The notes under the pieces: generated by a model
Seen by the model: the letters and a program-made list of their open reading frames with translations, nothing else
What the model was told of the DNA's origin: nothing
The model's database searches: none
Shown here: positions 47,986-59,478 of the stretch, piece by piece
Layout: each line of letters starts with the position of its first letter
Position numbering within the stretch: the first letter of the stretch is position 1
Assembly (NCBI RefSeq): GCF_026262505.1
Contig: NC_067203.1
Coordinates: 16,318,392-16,382,391 of the forward strand
Length of the DNA stretch: 64,000 nucleotides
Direction: 5' to 3'
Source of the DNA: Trichomonas vaginalis G3
Taxonomy: Eukaryota; Parabasalia; Trichomonadida; Trichomonadidae
Program-made: the position numbers and the translations under genes

Positions 47986-50745
47986 ATGAAGAAGAAAGAT
48001 GAAAAATTTAATATTTCTTTCGAGACAGAAGGTAGTCTCAGCGAAGAAGTAGAAGCAATTGTTAAAGATATCGAATCAAATTCAGCCGATGATCCTAAAA
48101 TTGCAAAATATTTATTCGGTTTTAGGAAAACTTACGAGTTATTCCACGAAATTTATCATAAAAATGTCACGTTATTAGAAAAAACGCAAGAGATGAACGC
48201 TCATATCATTACAAACGCTACAAAAATCAAGGCAATTTTAGATGCAGCTACAAAAGATAAAGACTCGCTTAACGACCTCAAAGACAAATACGAGGAAGCA
48301 ACGAAAATTGTAAGTTCTTCATTTGAATCTGAGCAAAACGCAAAGAAAATGATACAAAGCTTAAGAACTCAAATTTCTCAACTTTCGGAACAAGTGCATC
48401 GTGGAGAAGCATTTTCATTCGGAACAGATGTTTCGATATTTGAAGTTTCTAACGAAGTAAATAACCTACGAAAAGAAAAACAAAACGCAGATGAAGAAAT
48501 TAAAACATTCCAAGACAAAATTGCAGGAGTTAATGAAACAATGACAGATATTAATAAAGATATTGACAAATTCAAATCAGAAGAGAACAAACTTAACAGA
48601 GTTATCAATAACGTTCAAAATCAACTTGAAGAACTACAGAAAAGCAACGAAGAGACAACATCTACCATCATAGACTTACAGCCTATTGTCAAACAGTCAC
48701 AACAACAAGTCGAAGAGAATAATAGAAATAAAACTAACAAAACTAACACAAACCAGCAACTTAAACAAGAATTCTACGATTGCTTGAGCAAATCATCCTC
48801 ACAGAAGGAAGAATTACGCAACAGAAAGGACAAAAACATAAGAAGAGTCAAAGTATTAAATGAAATCAAGCATAAGATCGTTTTGAGGACAGAAGAGAAA
48901 GACCACAAGATGAAAGTGATTGCAAACTGTGAAGATGACAAAGGAAAGCTCATCAAATCCCTTGAAACTTTAAGTGATGAGACAATTCAACTTGAATCAG
49001 ATTACAACCAGCAATGTGATCAGTTAAAACATATCGGAGAGCTCAAAGGAGATGTCAGGAAAGAAGCCAAAGCACTCAGACAAAAGTATCTCGATACAAC
49101 CTTCAAAATAAATGGAATAGAAAACAACATTATTTCAACTCAACGACAAATGAGTGAAGTCAGGGGTTTAATAAGAGATGACAGGTCCCATTCACTAGAA
49201 GAACAAGCGGCAACTGTAGAAGAAAAGAGTAAAGCACTTACACTCAAATCTGACACATATGTTGAAAAATCTTCTTTACAACAAATGAAAGAAAAAATTT
49301 TGTCACTTTTTCAAGAAATTGATGTTAAAAGAAGCGAAGCCTTCCAGATACAAGCAAAGATTCTAGCCACCAATGATTATATCACGACGACTAATAAGGA
49401 ATACGCGCAGCACCAGAAGGAATTTGAGCACTACCAAGATAAAAACGCTCATCAACTTGAATTAAGTGAACAAATGAGGTTAGAAAGGAATAACTACAAA
49501 CGCGCATTAGAGAGTGTTGAAAAGGAGAACGAAGAACTGTCAGCACAGTGCACACAACTCGAAAATAACGTCAGAGGAATAATTTCGAATATTCATCAAA
49601 CGACAGAAGACATTTTTACAACACATTTCAAGTCGCAAGCAATAAAAGGAGAGCAGAAAGACATGGAAAACAGCATGGAATACATAAAGAAGATGCAGCA
49701 GCAAACTGAAAGAATAATTTCGAGATTGAACGCGGAAAGGCAAACGCAAATGTATATATTGCATGAAGCTGAAAATGATCATAACGAGCTATTGCAAGAA
49801 CATCAAGTTGCTATCAAACACTTTGAAATTTTGAGAGATGAAAAAATTTCTCGGCTCAGAAAAATTGAAGAACTTCGTTCGAATATTGAAACTGATGAAG
49901 CATTGATGCAGCGTTCCAAAAAGCTTTACCAAGAGAAACTTGATGAAATCAAGACACTCAGAAATGAATTGGACAATTTAAACAACAGAACAGAGCAGCT
50001 AGAAAAGAAATGCGAACATGTGAAACAGTTAAAATATTCTGAGAAAAAGATTTCGATTGAATTGATGTTAGAAACTCACAAAACAATGACATTAGTCCAT
50101 GAATTTGCTGTTCCAAGGAATGTACATAGATGGGATGCTTTGGAAGCTGTTGATCCTGGATATGTAAAGAATTTGAGATATAGAATGAGTTTGTTTGCGA
50201 AATTGGATGAAGCACATAGAGAATTAGAGACTCTAAACAAAGAAAAAGAAGAATTGATTAAGAATTTGAAGAAAGCTGATGATAAAACATCAAAAGCTTT
50301 GACTGTTCAGCAAGTTAATGAATATATTTCTAAATACGAAAAGGCAATTGCTGATAAAGATTTCCAATTGAAGGAAATGCAACAAACAGCGAAAGAAAAA
50401 TATCCTCAAATATTTAGAAATTCAACTTCTCTTGAAAAAATGAGAGAAAAAGTTAATGCAAGAAAATCTTCAGCTTCTGTTTTACATACAAGAAATACTT
50501 TGATACAAAGTGAAACAAATGGAATGGCCAACAACAACGATAAGATGTTCTTCACTGAAGCAGAGTCTTATATTCCAACTCTTGGTGGCGGATTCGTTGG
50601 AAAAGTTAAAACTCCAACATTTAAGCCTGTCCATACTGATTTGAGCGTTTACGGTCAGAGCAGACCACAAACAAGACAGACTGCAATATTGTCTCCACAA
50701 AGAAGAATAGGAGGAGCTCCTCTTCCTCCTCTAATGAATGTGTGA
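47986..50745 (+). CDS. Coiled-coil flagellar protein, CFAP58 (CCDC147)-like, 919 aa
   Basis: Start at ATG 47986. Nearly the whole chain (about 40-800) is coiled coil. The N-terminal segment (YLFGFRKTYELFHEIYHKN, QEMNAHIITNATKIKAIL) and the motif NVHRWDALEAVDPGYVKNLR near residue 705 resemble CFAP58/CCDC147, which has an NVHRW-x-x-LE-x-x-DP motif at the same relative place. Length is close to the family's 870 residues. The last 90 residues are Pro/Arg/Thr-rich and disordered. CFAP58 is an axonemal protein needed for flagellar assembly or motility. CCDC146/MBO2-type coiled coils are the alternative. Confidence 0.7.
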   Translation: MKKKDEKFNISFETEGSLSEEVEAIVKDIESNSADDPKIAKYLFGFRKTYELFHEIYHKNVTLLEKTQEMNAHIITNATKIKAILDAATKDKDSLNDLKDKYEEATKIVSSSFESEQNAKKMIQSLRTQISQLSEQVHRGEAFSFGTDVSIFEVSNEVNNLRKEKQNADEEIKTFQDKIAGVNETMTDINKDIDKFKSEENKLNRVINNVQNQLEELQKSNEETTSTIIDLQPIVKQSQQQVEENNRNKTNKTNTNQQLKQEFYDCLSKSSSQKEELRNRKDKNIRRVKVLNEIKHKIVLRTEEKDHKMKVIANCEDDKGKLIKSLETLSDETIQLESDYNQQCDQLKHIGELKGDVRKEAKALRQKYLDTTFKINGIENNIISTQRQMSEVRGLIRDDRSHSLEEQAATVEEKSKALTLKSDTYVEKSSLQQMKEKILSLFQEIDVKRSEAFQIQAKILATNDYITTTNKEYAQHQKEFEHYQDKNAHQLELSEQMRLERNNYKRALESVEKENEELSAQCTQLENNVRGIISNIHQTTEDIFTTHFKSQAIKGEQKDMENSMEYIKKMQQQTERIISRLNAERQTQMYILHEAENDHNELLQEHQVAIKHFEILRDEKISRLRKIEELRSNIETDEALMQRSKKLYQEKLDEIKTLRNELDNLNNRTEQLEKKCEHVKQLKYSEKKISIELMLETHKTMTLVHEFAVPRNVHRWDALEAVDPGYVKNLRYRMSLFAKLDEAHRELETLNKEKEELIKNLKKADDKTSKALTVQQVNEYISKYEKAIADKDFQLKEMQQTAKEKYPQIFRNSTSLEKMREKVNARKSSASVLHTRNTLIQSETNGMANNNDKMFFTEAESYIPTLGGGFVGKVKTPTFKPVHTDLSVYGQSRPQTRQTAILSPQRRIGGAPLPPLMNV

Positions 50746-51535
50746 TTTATATTTATTTTTATGTTTTATTTATTTTATATAAAATTATGTTTGTTGTTTT
50801 TAACTATAATGCTATTTAAAGGTGCACTTACGACCTTGATGTGACTTGCTATGGATAGATAGATCCCCTCTTAGATTTACAAAAACAAAATGTTGAATAT
50901 GAATTATTGTAGAAAACAATAATTTAGTTGGACATCAATTATGAATTGGGAGGGTAATAGAAAGCGATAAATACGCCCATATAAGGAAAATTAAATACTT
51001 TTTTGCATAAACAACACGCAATTTCAAAAACTTGATAACATCAAATGTTTTCTTTATGCCCAGAAGGGTCTAAAGTGATTTTTCAAATTCCAAAACGCCT
51101 TTCATAAGTGTTAGCTGAATATATACATTCAAAAAAAAAAACATCGAGAATCTATATTGAAAAATTCCAATAATATTGATTGATATTTATAGGAAACCTT
51201 AAACAATTTTGTAAATTAACTCAAATATCAAATTTCAAAAAAAAATATTGCAGATATAAAATTATTACTCTAAATTATTAAATTCAAAAGTAGCAAAATA
51301 CAAGGACTTATCACGTGATATGGAGTTTGGCATGTTAATCATCATTTTAACCATTATTATCAAAAATAATTTAAAAATGATAAAAATTATTGCGAAAACT
51401 CTAAATCATGTTGATAGTCAATATAATATTGGACATAAAAAATGTTATCGATTAAAAATTTAAATAAAATTGTTATTAATAAAATAATAATATAAATACG
51501 AATGTCTATAAGGGAACCTAACACTCTGGAATGAT
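50746..51535. other. Intergenic region with a TTAA-linked MITE end
   Basis: No gene seen. At 50816 TTAA is followed by AGGTGCACTTACGACC, very like the end of the MITE at 17972, but I find no matching right end within 500 bases. Perhaps a truncated relative. Confidence 0.4.
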
Positions 51536-51952
51536 TTATTGCTTCTTGTGGCCAAGTTTTGCAAGGATTTGGTCGCGGCCTAGTCGACGAAGCTCGATAA
51601 GGTTTTTACGAGCCTTATCCATCTTCAGTTTCGTGATTACAACGTTAGATGGATGAACAGGGAAGGAAACGGCTTGTCCGTTTATCTTCTCTGTTGTGAA
51701 CGTATCAACATAAATGCGCATCTCGGAAAGTTTAACAGCTGTAACCTTTCCTGTGCGATTCTGCATACGTCCTGAGAAAATCATGACTTCATCATCACGA
51801 CGAATTGGAAGGCGCTTGATGCCGTTCGCCTCTTGCAACTCCTTGGAAAGAGGAGCTGACATGGCTACGTGCTTGGCGTCCTTTTTAGCGTTGAAGTATG
51901 ACTTCCTCACCTTGCGTGCTTGACTGGATACGAATGGATTTGTTTTTACCAT
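51536..51952 (-). CDS. Ribosomal protein uL24 (RPL26)
   Basis: 138 residues from the ATG at 51952 (MVKTNPFVSSQARKVRKSYF). The KOW motif is RRDDEVMIFSGRMQNRTGKV; basic N-terminal and C-terminal segments are typical for uL24 of eukaryotes (about 140). It binds 26S/28S rRNA near the exit tunnel. The frame continues upstream 15 codons but only to a GTG, and TCATTTCA (51958-51965) right before the ATG marks the promoter. Codon use is GC-richer than in the surrounding genes. Confidence 0.95.
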   Translation of the reverse strand: MVKTNPFVSSQARKVRKSYFNAKKDAKHVAMSAPLSKELQEANGIKRLPIRRDDEVMIFSGRMQNRTGKVTAVKLSEMRIYVDTFTTEKINGQAVSFPVHPSNVVITKLKMDKARKNLIELRRLGRDQILAKLGHKKQ

Positions 51953-51957
51953 TTTTC

Positions 51958-51965
51958 TGAAATGA
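51958..51965 (-). promoter_or_regulatory. Inr-like TCATTTCA of the uL24 gene
   Basis: The minus strand reads GTGTCATTTCAGAAAAATGG, with the TCA six to thirteen bases before the start codon. It decides for the internal ATG. Confidence 0.45.
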
Positions 51966-52383
51966 CACTTTTTGGTACGGCCACGACCAAAAGTCACTTT
52001 TTTATAATGTCACGTTTATATATTGAATTTTTTTTTAATTATCTCTATCTTCTGTTATTGAATCACACAACTACCTATATGTTTATTTCTCTTTTGAATT
52101 TAATACAGAATGCATTTTATTAAATTTGATATGAAAGATTATAAGTAAAATAAAGTTCTTGTATATATATTTCTCCAAAACTCTTTCAGTAACGTTGAAC
52201 TGCAGGATGAAAATGAAGCTATTAGCCTAAATAGATAATGAATGTAAATTTTCTATTGTCATGACCAAAACATCCAATAGTATAATGTTGTGTCATGATG
52301 CTAAGCCTTTTAAAAGCTTTTTGTATTCAAAATGATAAAAATTTGTAAAAAAAAAGTTATATCAAAAACATGAAATACAATAT
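51966..52383. other. Intergenic region, no gene seen
   Basis: AT-rich spacer between the uL24 promoter and the 3' end of the Tubby gene. Confidence 0.5.
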
Positions 52384-53682
52384 TTAAAGTGGAATCGAAG
52401 CAGCAACTGCAGCTAAGAATGCTTGAATAGGAGAAAGAGGATAACTGACGGCCAAATTATAAGAATTCTCAGTAACCATGGAAAATGTACAAATATCACG
52501 CTTTTGATTAGATTCATGGTATAATATGAAGTTAGTTGGAGCATTGAGGAGGAATTTGCCTTTAAATGTTGAATCATATTCGTTTCCTTCGTTTGAAGGG
52601 ATTCTTGTCTTAAGTCTGATGGATTCTTTGGCCATCTTTGATACGTATTGGATCAATGTTGACGGTTCTTGATAAGGGACACGGAACATTTGATTTCTGC
52701 CATCAATCTTCTTCAAAGCAGGAATAACGAAGTCAAATATTCTAGGAGCAGATGAACTTGAGAATGAAGGGTTGAAAAGAACCGCACAAGCTTCCATAGC
52801 TGGAGTTAAAGCGGTTAATCCAACAGAGAAGCATTTATTATTAGAGTTGTACTTAAATTCGCCAACAACAACATCGTTGTAGTATAATTCGATTTTAGAA
52901 GTTCTCGATTTGCCACTGACGTCACATCTAAGACGAATTTCTGTATCTACGTCTTGTGGCATACGGAGAGAGTATCTTGTAACGTTTGGTTGTGGTTCTT
53001 CGACATTGAATATCATATTGATGGTCTGACTTGTCAAGCAAGGAAGTAAATATAATCCTGTTAACGAGAAATCCAAGCCAAGTTCTGCCATTGGGTTAGC
53101 CTGTCTAGCAGCTGGCTCTGGAACTGGTGATCTTCGAGGTACTGGTTGTTGTACTTGTCTCTGTTGTTGCTGTTCTCTATTTGGAGAATGAGGTGGTGAA
53201 TCTTGAGGTCTTGGATATTTAGAGCTCTGTTGTGGTTGCTGTTGCCTATCTGGAGAATCCTGTTGCTCCATGTTCTGTGAATTTCTCGAATGAGTTCTTT
53301 GTAAAAGTGTATTTTGAAGTGTTCTTTTCATCTTGAATGTATTCATTTGATTTGGCTGAGGTTGCGATTCTTGTGGTTGATTAGGTGTTACTTGATTTAC
53401 AAAGACTGGCTCTTGTTGACGCTCAGTTGCAGTTGGTCTTGGAGAGTGATTTCCGTTTCTTAGAGTCTGATTTGGTGATGCTTTGTTGTTATCGACTTTA
53501 TCTGATCGAGACATTGTTTGGCGAGGATTCAAAGTCTTCTTAAGATTTTGTTTTCCTGGAAGACTCAAATGAAGAGGCTTAATTTCAGAAGTTGAGAGCG
53601 CTGTATCGAAGAATACAAAGTCCATGCGGAATTGGGCGTTTTCGTCGCTCAAGTAAGGTACGGTCGTGATTGTATTCTTCAT
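52384..53682 (-). CDS. Tubby-domain protein, 432 aa
   Basis: Start at ATG 53682. Residues about 1-200 are disordered, rich in Gln, Pro, Ser and Asn, with Arg patches. From about 205 the chain follows the Tubby C-terminal beta-barrel: GLYLLPCLTSQTINMIFN, TRYSLRMPQDVDTEIRLRCD, KIELYYNDVVVGEFKYN, KGKFLLNAPTNFILYHES (the family's GRV-x-x-SVKNFQL strand) and the terminal helix LSPIQAFLAAVAASIPL (family PLS-x-LQAFAIAL). Some canonical loops are shortened. Tubby proteins bind phosphoinositides and help deliver cargo to cilia. The stop codon reads TAAA, the trichomonad polyadenylation signal. Confidence 0.8.
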   Translation of the reverse strand: MKNTITTVPYLSDENAQFRMDFVFFDTALSTSEIKPLHLSLPGKQNLKKTLNPRQTMSRSDKVDNNKASPNQTLRNGNHSPRPTATERQQEPVFVNQVTPNQPQESQPQPNQMNTFKMKRTLQNTLLQRTHSRNSQNMEQQDSPDRQQQPQQSSKYPRPQDSPPHSPNREQQQQRQVQQPVPRRSPVPEPAARQANPMAELGLDFSLTGLYLLPCLTSQTINMIFNVEEPQPNVTRYSLRMPQDVDTEIRLRCDVSGKSRTSKIELYYNDVVVGEFKYNSNNKCFSVGLTALTPAMEACAVLFNPSFSSSSAPRIFDFVIPALKKIDGRNQMFRVPYQEPSTLIQYVSKMAKESIRLKTRIPSNEGNEYDSTFKGKFLLNAPTNFILYHESNQKRDICTFSMVTENSYNLAVSYPLSPIQAFLAAVAASIPL

Positions 53683-56600
53683 TCAAAATTTAAAAAAAAC
53701 GTTCTTTATAAAAAATATATTTGAAAAGTGGCAATGCTCAAAATCATTACATGATCGATTATGAAGTTAAAGTGCATGATCTAAACTGCACATTTTCAAC
53801 TCTTTTAGAATCCTTATTCCATGTCTCGAAATCATCCATTTTTTCTAAAAAAAATTAATGCAAACTTCATTTTCGAAGATCACTAATTATAAATCATATT
53901 ACAATTCTTGTTTTATATCTATTTGTACCATAAATTTTAGATTAGGAGGAAAAATCAGAATTCAATTTTATATATAACAATAAATCGCATTAATAGTCCG
54001 GATTTAGTGTATATTATTAAATGAAAAGCAATTATTCAAGATAAATCAGCTAATGAAAAACATCAAATTATCATTGGCATTTTTCCCATTAATTAGTATA
54101 CGCTTTAACAAGTTTCGCTTAGAGATCAATCCTTCTTTTGATTTTGGGTGGTTTTTCAGTACAAAAATTATTTGGGCTTTTAGTGGCGTTCCATAGTTTT
54201 TATAATATCAAAGAACATCATATTTCGAAATTCATAAATGAACAGCAGTTTTAATGGCTGTTGATGAAATAATAGTTCCTTGAGCTGCTGTTTTAATTAT
54301 ATATCCGATAACCATGATACACAATCATCAAGAATGCAGTCAATAGTTAAAACTCAAGTAAGTTTTTTGTTATTTAATCAGGTTAAATTAAAAATTCGAA
54401 AATAAAAAATAAGAAAATTTATTCTTAATAAGCGCCAATCCTTAATTATCTAAATCCATGCTTATCAAAATCTTACACAACTTAAGAATGAGTTATCTTT
54501 GAAATTAAAATTCCCATAATATAAATTGTCGGCTAATCCAAATTTTAATGTTGAGACATAATAAGATTGAGAGAAAAAAGAAAATTAATAATAATTTAAA
54601 TTTTTGTAACAATATATTGTTTTAAAAATGTAACATTTTATAAAAGTTATAGTTCTGATTTTCGAGTAATTATTAGTTTTATAGATATTTATATGAATGA
54701 ACTTAACAACTATCGATAATTTTTATTTTATGAAATAGCCAAAAATAATGATAAGTTTATGAATAAATTTGATTATACCTTGCTAAACAATAAATAATTG
54801 ATTACATAATTTAAAATAAATGATAAATAATACCAATTGATTTGATATCTGAAATATCAATGTAAAAAGTTTAAAATGCAGTTGTTCTAGTTTGGAAATT
54901 TGAATAAAATAAAGGATATTTTTGATATTTTTATAATTCTTTAATTTGTTGGGAAAAAGTAGGAATGAGAACTCGCAATGTTACTGGTCTGAATTTCAAA
55001 TGAAAAATAATTAGTTTATGGCTTCATTGCATGAAATTAATCGTTATTTTAAAATAATGACTTCTCAAAATTCAATTATTATCAACAAAATTAAATAAAT
55101 TATTTGATGGATGATTAATTCCCTCTGATGTAGCTTTTTGATGGAGAATTATTCATCCAAACAGAAAATTTGGATATTTACGATATTGTTAGAAATACAT
55201 TGGGTATAGTAGCGAGCTAATAATGCCGATAATTTGATGAGGTACTCAACTAAAGACTCGAAAAATTCAATTGAAAGATATAAAATGAATGTCTCAGAAA
55301 AATAAAAATTGCCTTTCAAATTTTCTGGATAAAATCAAGCCCATGAAAGTTCCTGACAACGTGAAATACGCTATTGGTAGCTCAATGGCAGTAAAAACAC
55401 AAATTCGTGCTTGAAACTAACATAATGGGTTAAAAAGACATGTTTTTATCTTGAATTTTACTTTTATATTCGTTTTATAATATGAATTTTAATAATACCT
55501 TGTCTTTCGAATGATAAAAATTTGTGGGAAATGACTTTTTGAATGATACTAAGAATCTTTATAGATTTAATAAACAATTCAAAATTTAGTTGAGGCAATT
55601 ATATGATATGAGATGAGATGATTAGAATTTTTAGAATCGGGGTCATTAATTAAACATTCATGAATTTGAGAGCGTTTTTACGAAGGTGAGCCTAGAATTT
55701 GAATATGAAACATAATTAACAATGTCAAAGATAATTTTAATAACGCATTTAAAAAGTTGTAATTCAAATATATAGGTCAATTCAAAAATTCAAATAAACC
55801 GGAAAAATTCTAGCTTTTGTTCTTTATTTCAGATAGAGCAAGAAGGATACCTTTTTAATGTAGATGGTAAGATAAAATACTTATCTTAGTCATTTTACGA
55901 CTATTAAAAAGCATTTAATTAAATCAAAACAAAAAATAGACGAAATAATTATTAATTAAATAAATAATCAATTAATAATTATAAATGTAATGCATTTAAA
56001 TGTATCATATAGAATGGAATATATCACATTAAATTAAATCAGATAATTTCTCATTTAAGCAAAATTATTTACGGGAGATGTTAATATTAAAATATCATAG
56101 ATCAATTATTTAAAGGAGTGTACATCAAAGTATTTATCTTATCTATGAGATAAATTTATATAAGGCATTCTCAGAAATTCAGAAGAAATAATATTCGGTT
56201 TTCTTGCTTTTAATGTTTAAGCGGAATTAATCTAAGGAATAAAGATTGAATTTTATATGATTGAATTACTTGCTATTCCAAATGATATGACATAAAAAAC
56301 TTTTAAAGTAAAATTTCAATATTCTTTCGAATCATTAATATCTATTTGTATAAAACGAATATAATATATTTGAACGGATATTTTTTGAGACCAAATTTGA
56401 GAAAACTACGTTAGGGAAGTATAGAGAAAATTTGAGAGAGTAACTATTAAGAAAGTGATCAAAAGATTCAAGATAAGGAATTAAAGAAGATTATTAAGTG
56501 TTTGGTCAAAATTCAAATTGAATTTAGGAATGCATTCACATCTGAAAATTGAAAATCAATTCAAATTAAATGGAAGGATTACAAGTTTGGGAAAAACATT

Positions 56601-56940
56601 CTATAACAGATTACCATTATGAAAATCAAGATTTCCATATAAAAAATAATTTCAAACCTATTTAAAAAAAAACGAATTGAATATTTGATCATCATTGAAA
56701 TAAGCACTCTCAATTTAATTGACATTTATGTATGATTTTGTTCTATGCACATATCTATATCAGGAAAATATGAAATTTTTCAACAACATCGTTATAATTC
56801 AATAAATTGAATAAGTTTATCAAAACTATTTTCAGTTATTTTATTTTTAAAAAATCAACTATCCGCATTATTTTCAAATTCTTTTAGATGAGAATCTTCT
56901 CAATTTACTTTTCAATACTTAAAAGAAAGTTCCATTTTAG
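53683..56940. other. Gene-poor 3.2-kb AT-rich region
   Basis: The longest gene-free stretch. No open frame over 60 codons with protein character, no tandem repeats, no tRNA. A tRNA A-box-like string at about 55377 has no B box. It may hold fully decayed sequence. Confidence 0.6.
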
Positions 56941-58542
56941 CTATAAACAAAGGTACATTCACTATTTTTGACAAAATTTTAAATTTTCATGGGGTTGTAA
57001 ATCTTATAATAACTAGATGAATAAGGAATAAATCCCAGTATGATGTGCATCATTATATTAAACACTATATGTAAGCCTTGTAATTCTATTAACACTTATG
57101 AAGATCTATAGTATTTGAGCAGATAAATTTGATAATTTCCAAAACTCTTATATTTCAAAATTAAAGTGTGCGAATGCATTTAAATGAGAGCAAAAAGAGA
57201 ATGATGCTGTTAAAACTAGGTGTTAATTTCCAATTATTTCGCATCACAAGAACTACCCAGTAAATTCGGCTATCTTTCTTTGCAATTATTTTCTATTTTA
57301 CATATATTATAATGGTTAGGGTTTGAAGAAAAGTTACTAGAGAATTATTGATTTTTGAAATAATGCAGAATTTTACTTGAAGAAATCATTAATTTATGAG
57401 CTCCAAATTGCTAAGCATGACGAAGAATCATTAAATTTGCTACAATTAAATACATTTATTGCCGAATTAAGATTTTTGAAATTAAAAGTTTGAAATATTG
57501 CCTTTTTGAATAAAAATTTAAATTTGATTATATAATCATGATAATATATTATTGAAATTAAAAGAAAATATTTTAAACCATTCAAATATTTTGAATGTCT
57601 TATCAATTTAAAATATTAAAAGATAGCTTGATTTTATCATCATTAGTTGTTATCAAAGTTTTCTTCTTTTGATGAACAACAGTAAATGATTTGTTAATAC
57701 ATTGTCTTCCTTTTTCGCAGCAAAATCAAAAGTTATGATGATAATCTTGTACTCAATTTTGAAACTCTCTGATTTACAAGTAAGCATTCCTTTGGAAAAG
57801 CAGTCCTATTCTGTTTTCAAGATATTTTAAAGCCCCTATTTCATACAATGTGCAGATCTATTCGAAATTGCAAGAACTCTCAAGAAAAAATGCAGCAGCA
57901 AAGAAGATTCCAAAGTTTCTAGCATCAAAAATTTACAACCTTAATACAACAGTTAAAGAGAAGCTCGATAAGAAAATATTTAACCATAAAGCTGGAAACT
58001 ATTCGATATCTACTATTGGATATAATAAAAAGTTAATTGTAACATATTTTACATGCTATTTGCTGACTCTGTTCCATTATATTACCATATATATCTTTTT
58101 GAAATCTAAAAAAATTTTACGATTTTAACCATGTGTTGTTGAAATCATATATCAATCTTAGCTAAAGTATAGTTTATGAGTCTGTCACCAACTAATGTAT
58201 GAATTTTCAAAAATGTCAAATATGTTCATTTTTTCTGTATATTCAGCCATAATTTCATGTATTTATACTATTCAACTATTATTTAATATTTTTATCGATT
58301 TAAATATATGATAAGATGCTTAGTTCTCCCGGAAAACGATTTTTAATCACAATTTTAACTTTCCAAAAAAAATTCGAAAATAAAAATTCCTCTCAATTTT
58401 CTAAATTTTCTAACTAGCCAAATCTCTAGCCAAATTTTTTTTGGCCCGTATAAATATTGTTAGGCACTATATAGGGATGCTATTTATCCTATTTTCATCC
58501 CATTTTACTGTTATCGCCTAGTGAATGTACCTTTCTATAAAC
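56941..58542. mobile_element. TIR DNA transposon, copy 2, inverted, with 8-bp target duplication
   Basis: The element is 56949-58534 (1586 bp). The same 16-bp terminal repeat AAAGGTACATTCACTA is at both ends, flanked by a perfect 8-bp duplication CTATAAAC (56941-56948 and 58535-58542). It is the reverse complement of copy 1 (10096-11679); I count about seven to ten small differences. It carries the same two short frames (57850-58128 plus, 57394-57606 minus). The end lies 114 bases before the ATG of a Myb gene. No transposase seen. Confidence 0.93.
57850..58128 (+). CDS. Small open frame inside transposon copy 2
   Basis: 92 codons, the counterpart of 10500-10778 with one residue changed. Lys-rich first half and hydrophobic second half. 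Coding status unknown. Confidence 0.3.
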   Translation: MQIYSKLQELSRKNAAAKKIPKFLASKIYNLNTTVKEKLDKKIFNHKAGNYSISTIGYNKKLIVTYFTCYLLTLFHYITIYIFLKSKKILRF

Positions 58543-58647
58543 TAATCATTACTATGTACCCATTCATTTCTACATTTGAATATTTCTTATCAATTTTTAT
58601 TTTGAGTTATACAATTTTAATTCTGAAATTTTCAATTATTTTAAATA

Positions 58648-59478
58648 ATGCTTACAGAGAGTATGAACCTCAATAACTGTTCATTGAGCCCTGCTTTTTA
58701 TGATGATATCCTAGAAGGTATAAGCTATGATAAGATTCAGCCTATGAAAGATGTCCTCTCCTCATTTATTACGAATACGATTGATTTTCAACAAGCGAAA
58801 AGTCAATCAATAAATCTGATAGGCACTTTTATTCCTGTTGAGAAGCTTATTAATTTTATGGATGTTCCTGATCAGCCGACCTCAGTTACAGATAATGATG
58901 ATACATTTAACCCCCATAAAAAGTCAAAGTCTTGGAGCTCATATGAAGACAGAAGATTAATCGCTGCAATGCATAAATATGGCCCCAATGATTGGACCAA
59001 AATATGTGAATTTGTAGGTAATGGAAGAAATAGAAATCAATGCAGTCAAAGATGGCTTCGCTCTCTCAATCCAATTATTAACAAAAGTCAGTGGTCATCT
59101 GACGAGGATATCAAATTAATCAACGCGGTCAACCATTATGGAGATCGATCATGGACAAAAGTTGCAGCTGAAATTCCTGGTAGAACTGATGTCCAATGCA
59201 GATATAGGTTCCAAATAATTGGCAAAAAATACCCACGCGCTCTTGGAATTGATCAAAACCAATTTTTCAGTCAATGTTATCACCTACCAACATTCGAAAC
59301 AATGGCTACTGCAAATGCAAGCCCAACAATTAAGCAGGAAGAAGTTAAAAAAGAGCCTCCTGTTGTTGCCGTTAAAAATCAACCAACAGTTGAACTGGCG
59401 GATATGTGGTCTTCACTACATTTAATAGACTTAATTAAGGAAATGGAAACAGATCCAACATCATTCTTCAATAACTAA
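58648..59478 (+). CDS. R2R3 Myb DNA-binding protein, 276 aa
   Basis: Start at ATG 58648. An N-terminal region of about 85 residues precedes two Myb repeats at about 88-195: SWSSYEDRRLIAAMHKYG, NDWTKICEFV and RNQCSQRWLRSLNPII, then QWSSDEDIKLINAVNHYG, RSWTKVAAEIPGRTDVQCRY. The C-terminal 80 residues are Pro/Lys/Glu-rich (KKEPPVVAVKNQPTVE) with a final helical DLIKEMETD motif, perhaps an activation or contact region. Predicted nuclear transcription factor. It differs in length and tail from the Myb at 12002-12526, so the two are not a recent duplication, although each has a transposon copy nearby. Confidence 0.92.
   Translation: MLTESMNLNNCSLSPAFYDDILEGISYDKIQPMKDVLSSFITNTIDFQQAKSQSINLIGTFIPVEKLINFMDVPDQPTSVTDNDDTFNPHKKSKSWSSYEDRRLIAAMHKYGPNDWTKICEFVGNGRNRNQCSQRWLRSLNPIINKSQWSSDEDIKLINAVNHYGDRSWTKVAAEIPGRTDVQCRYRFQIIGKKYPRALGIDQNQFFSQCYHLPTFETMATANASPTIKQEEVKKEPPVVAVKNQPTVELADMWSSLHLIDLIKEMETDPTSFFNN

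Noticed and set aside
55370-55420. tRNA-like string TAGCTCAATGG
   Set aside because: It matches only an A box and a D arm; there is no T arm or anticodon stem nearby.
12002-59478. The two Myb genes as a duplication carried with the transposon copies
   Set aside because: The proteins differ in length, flanks and repeat sequence; each transposon copy has its own target duplication, and one lies 5' and the other 3' of its Myb gene.
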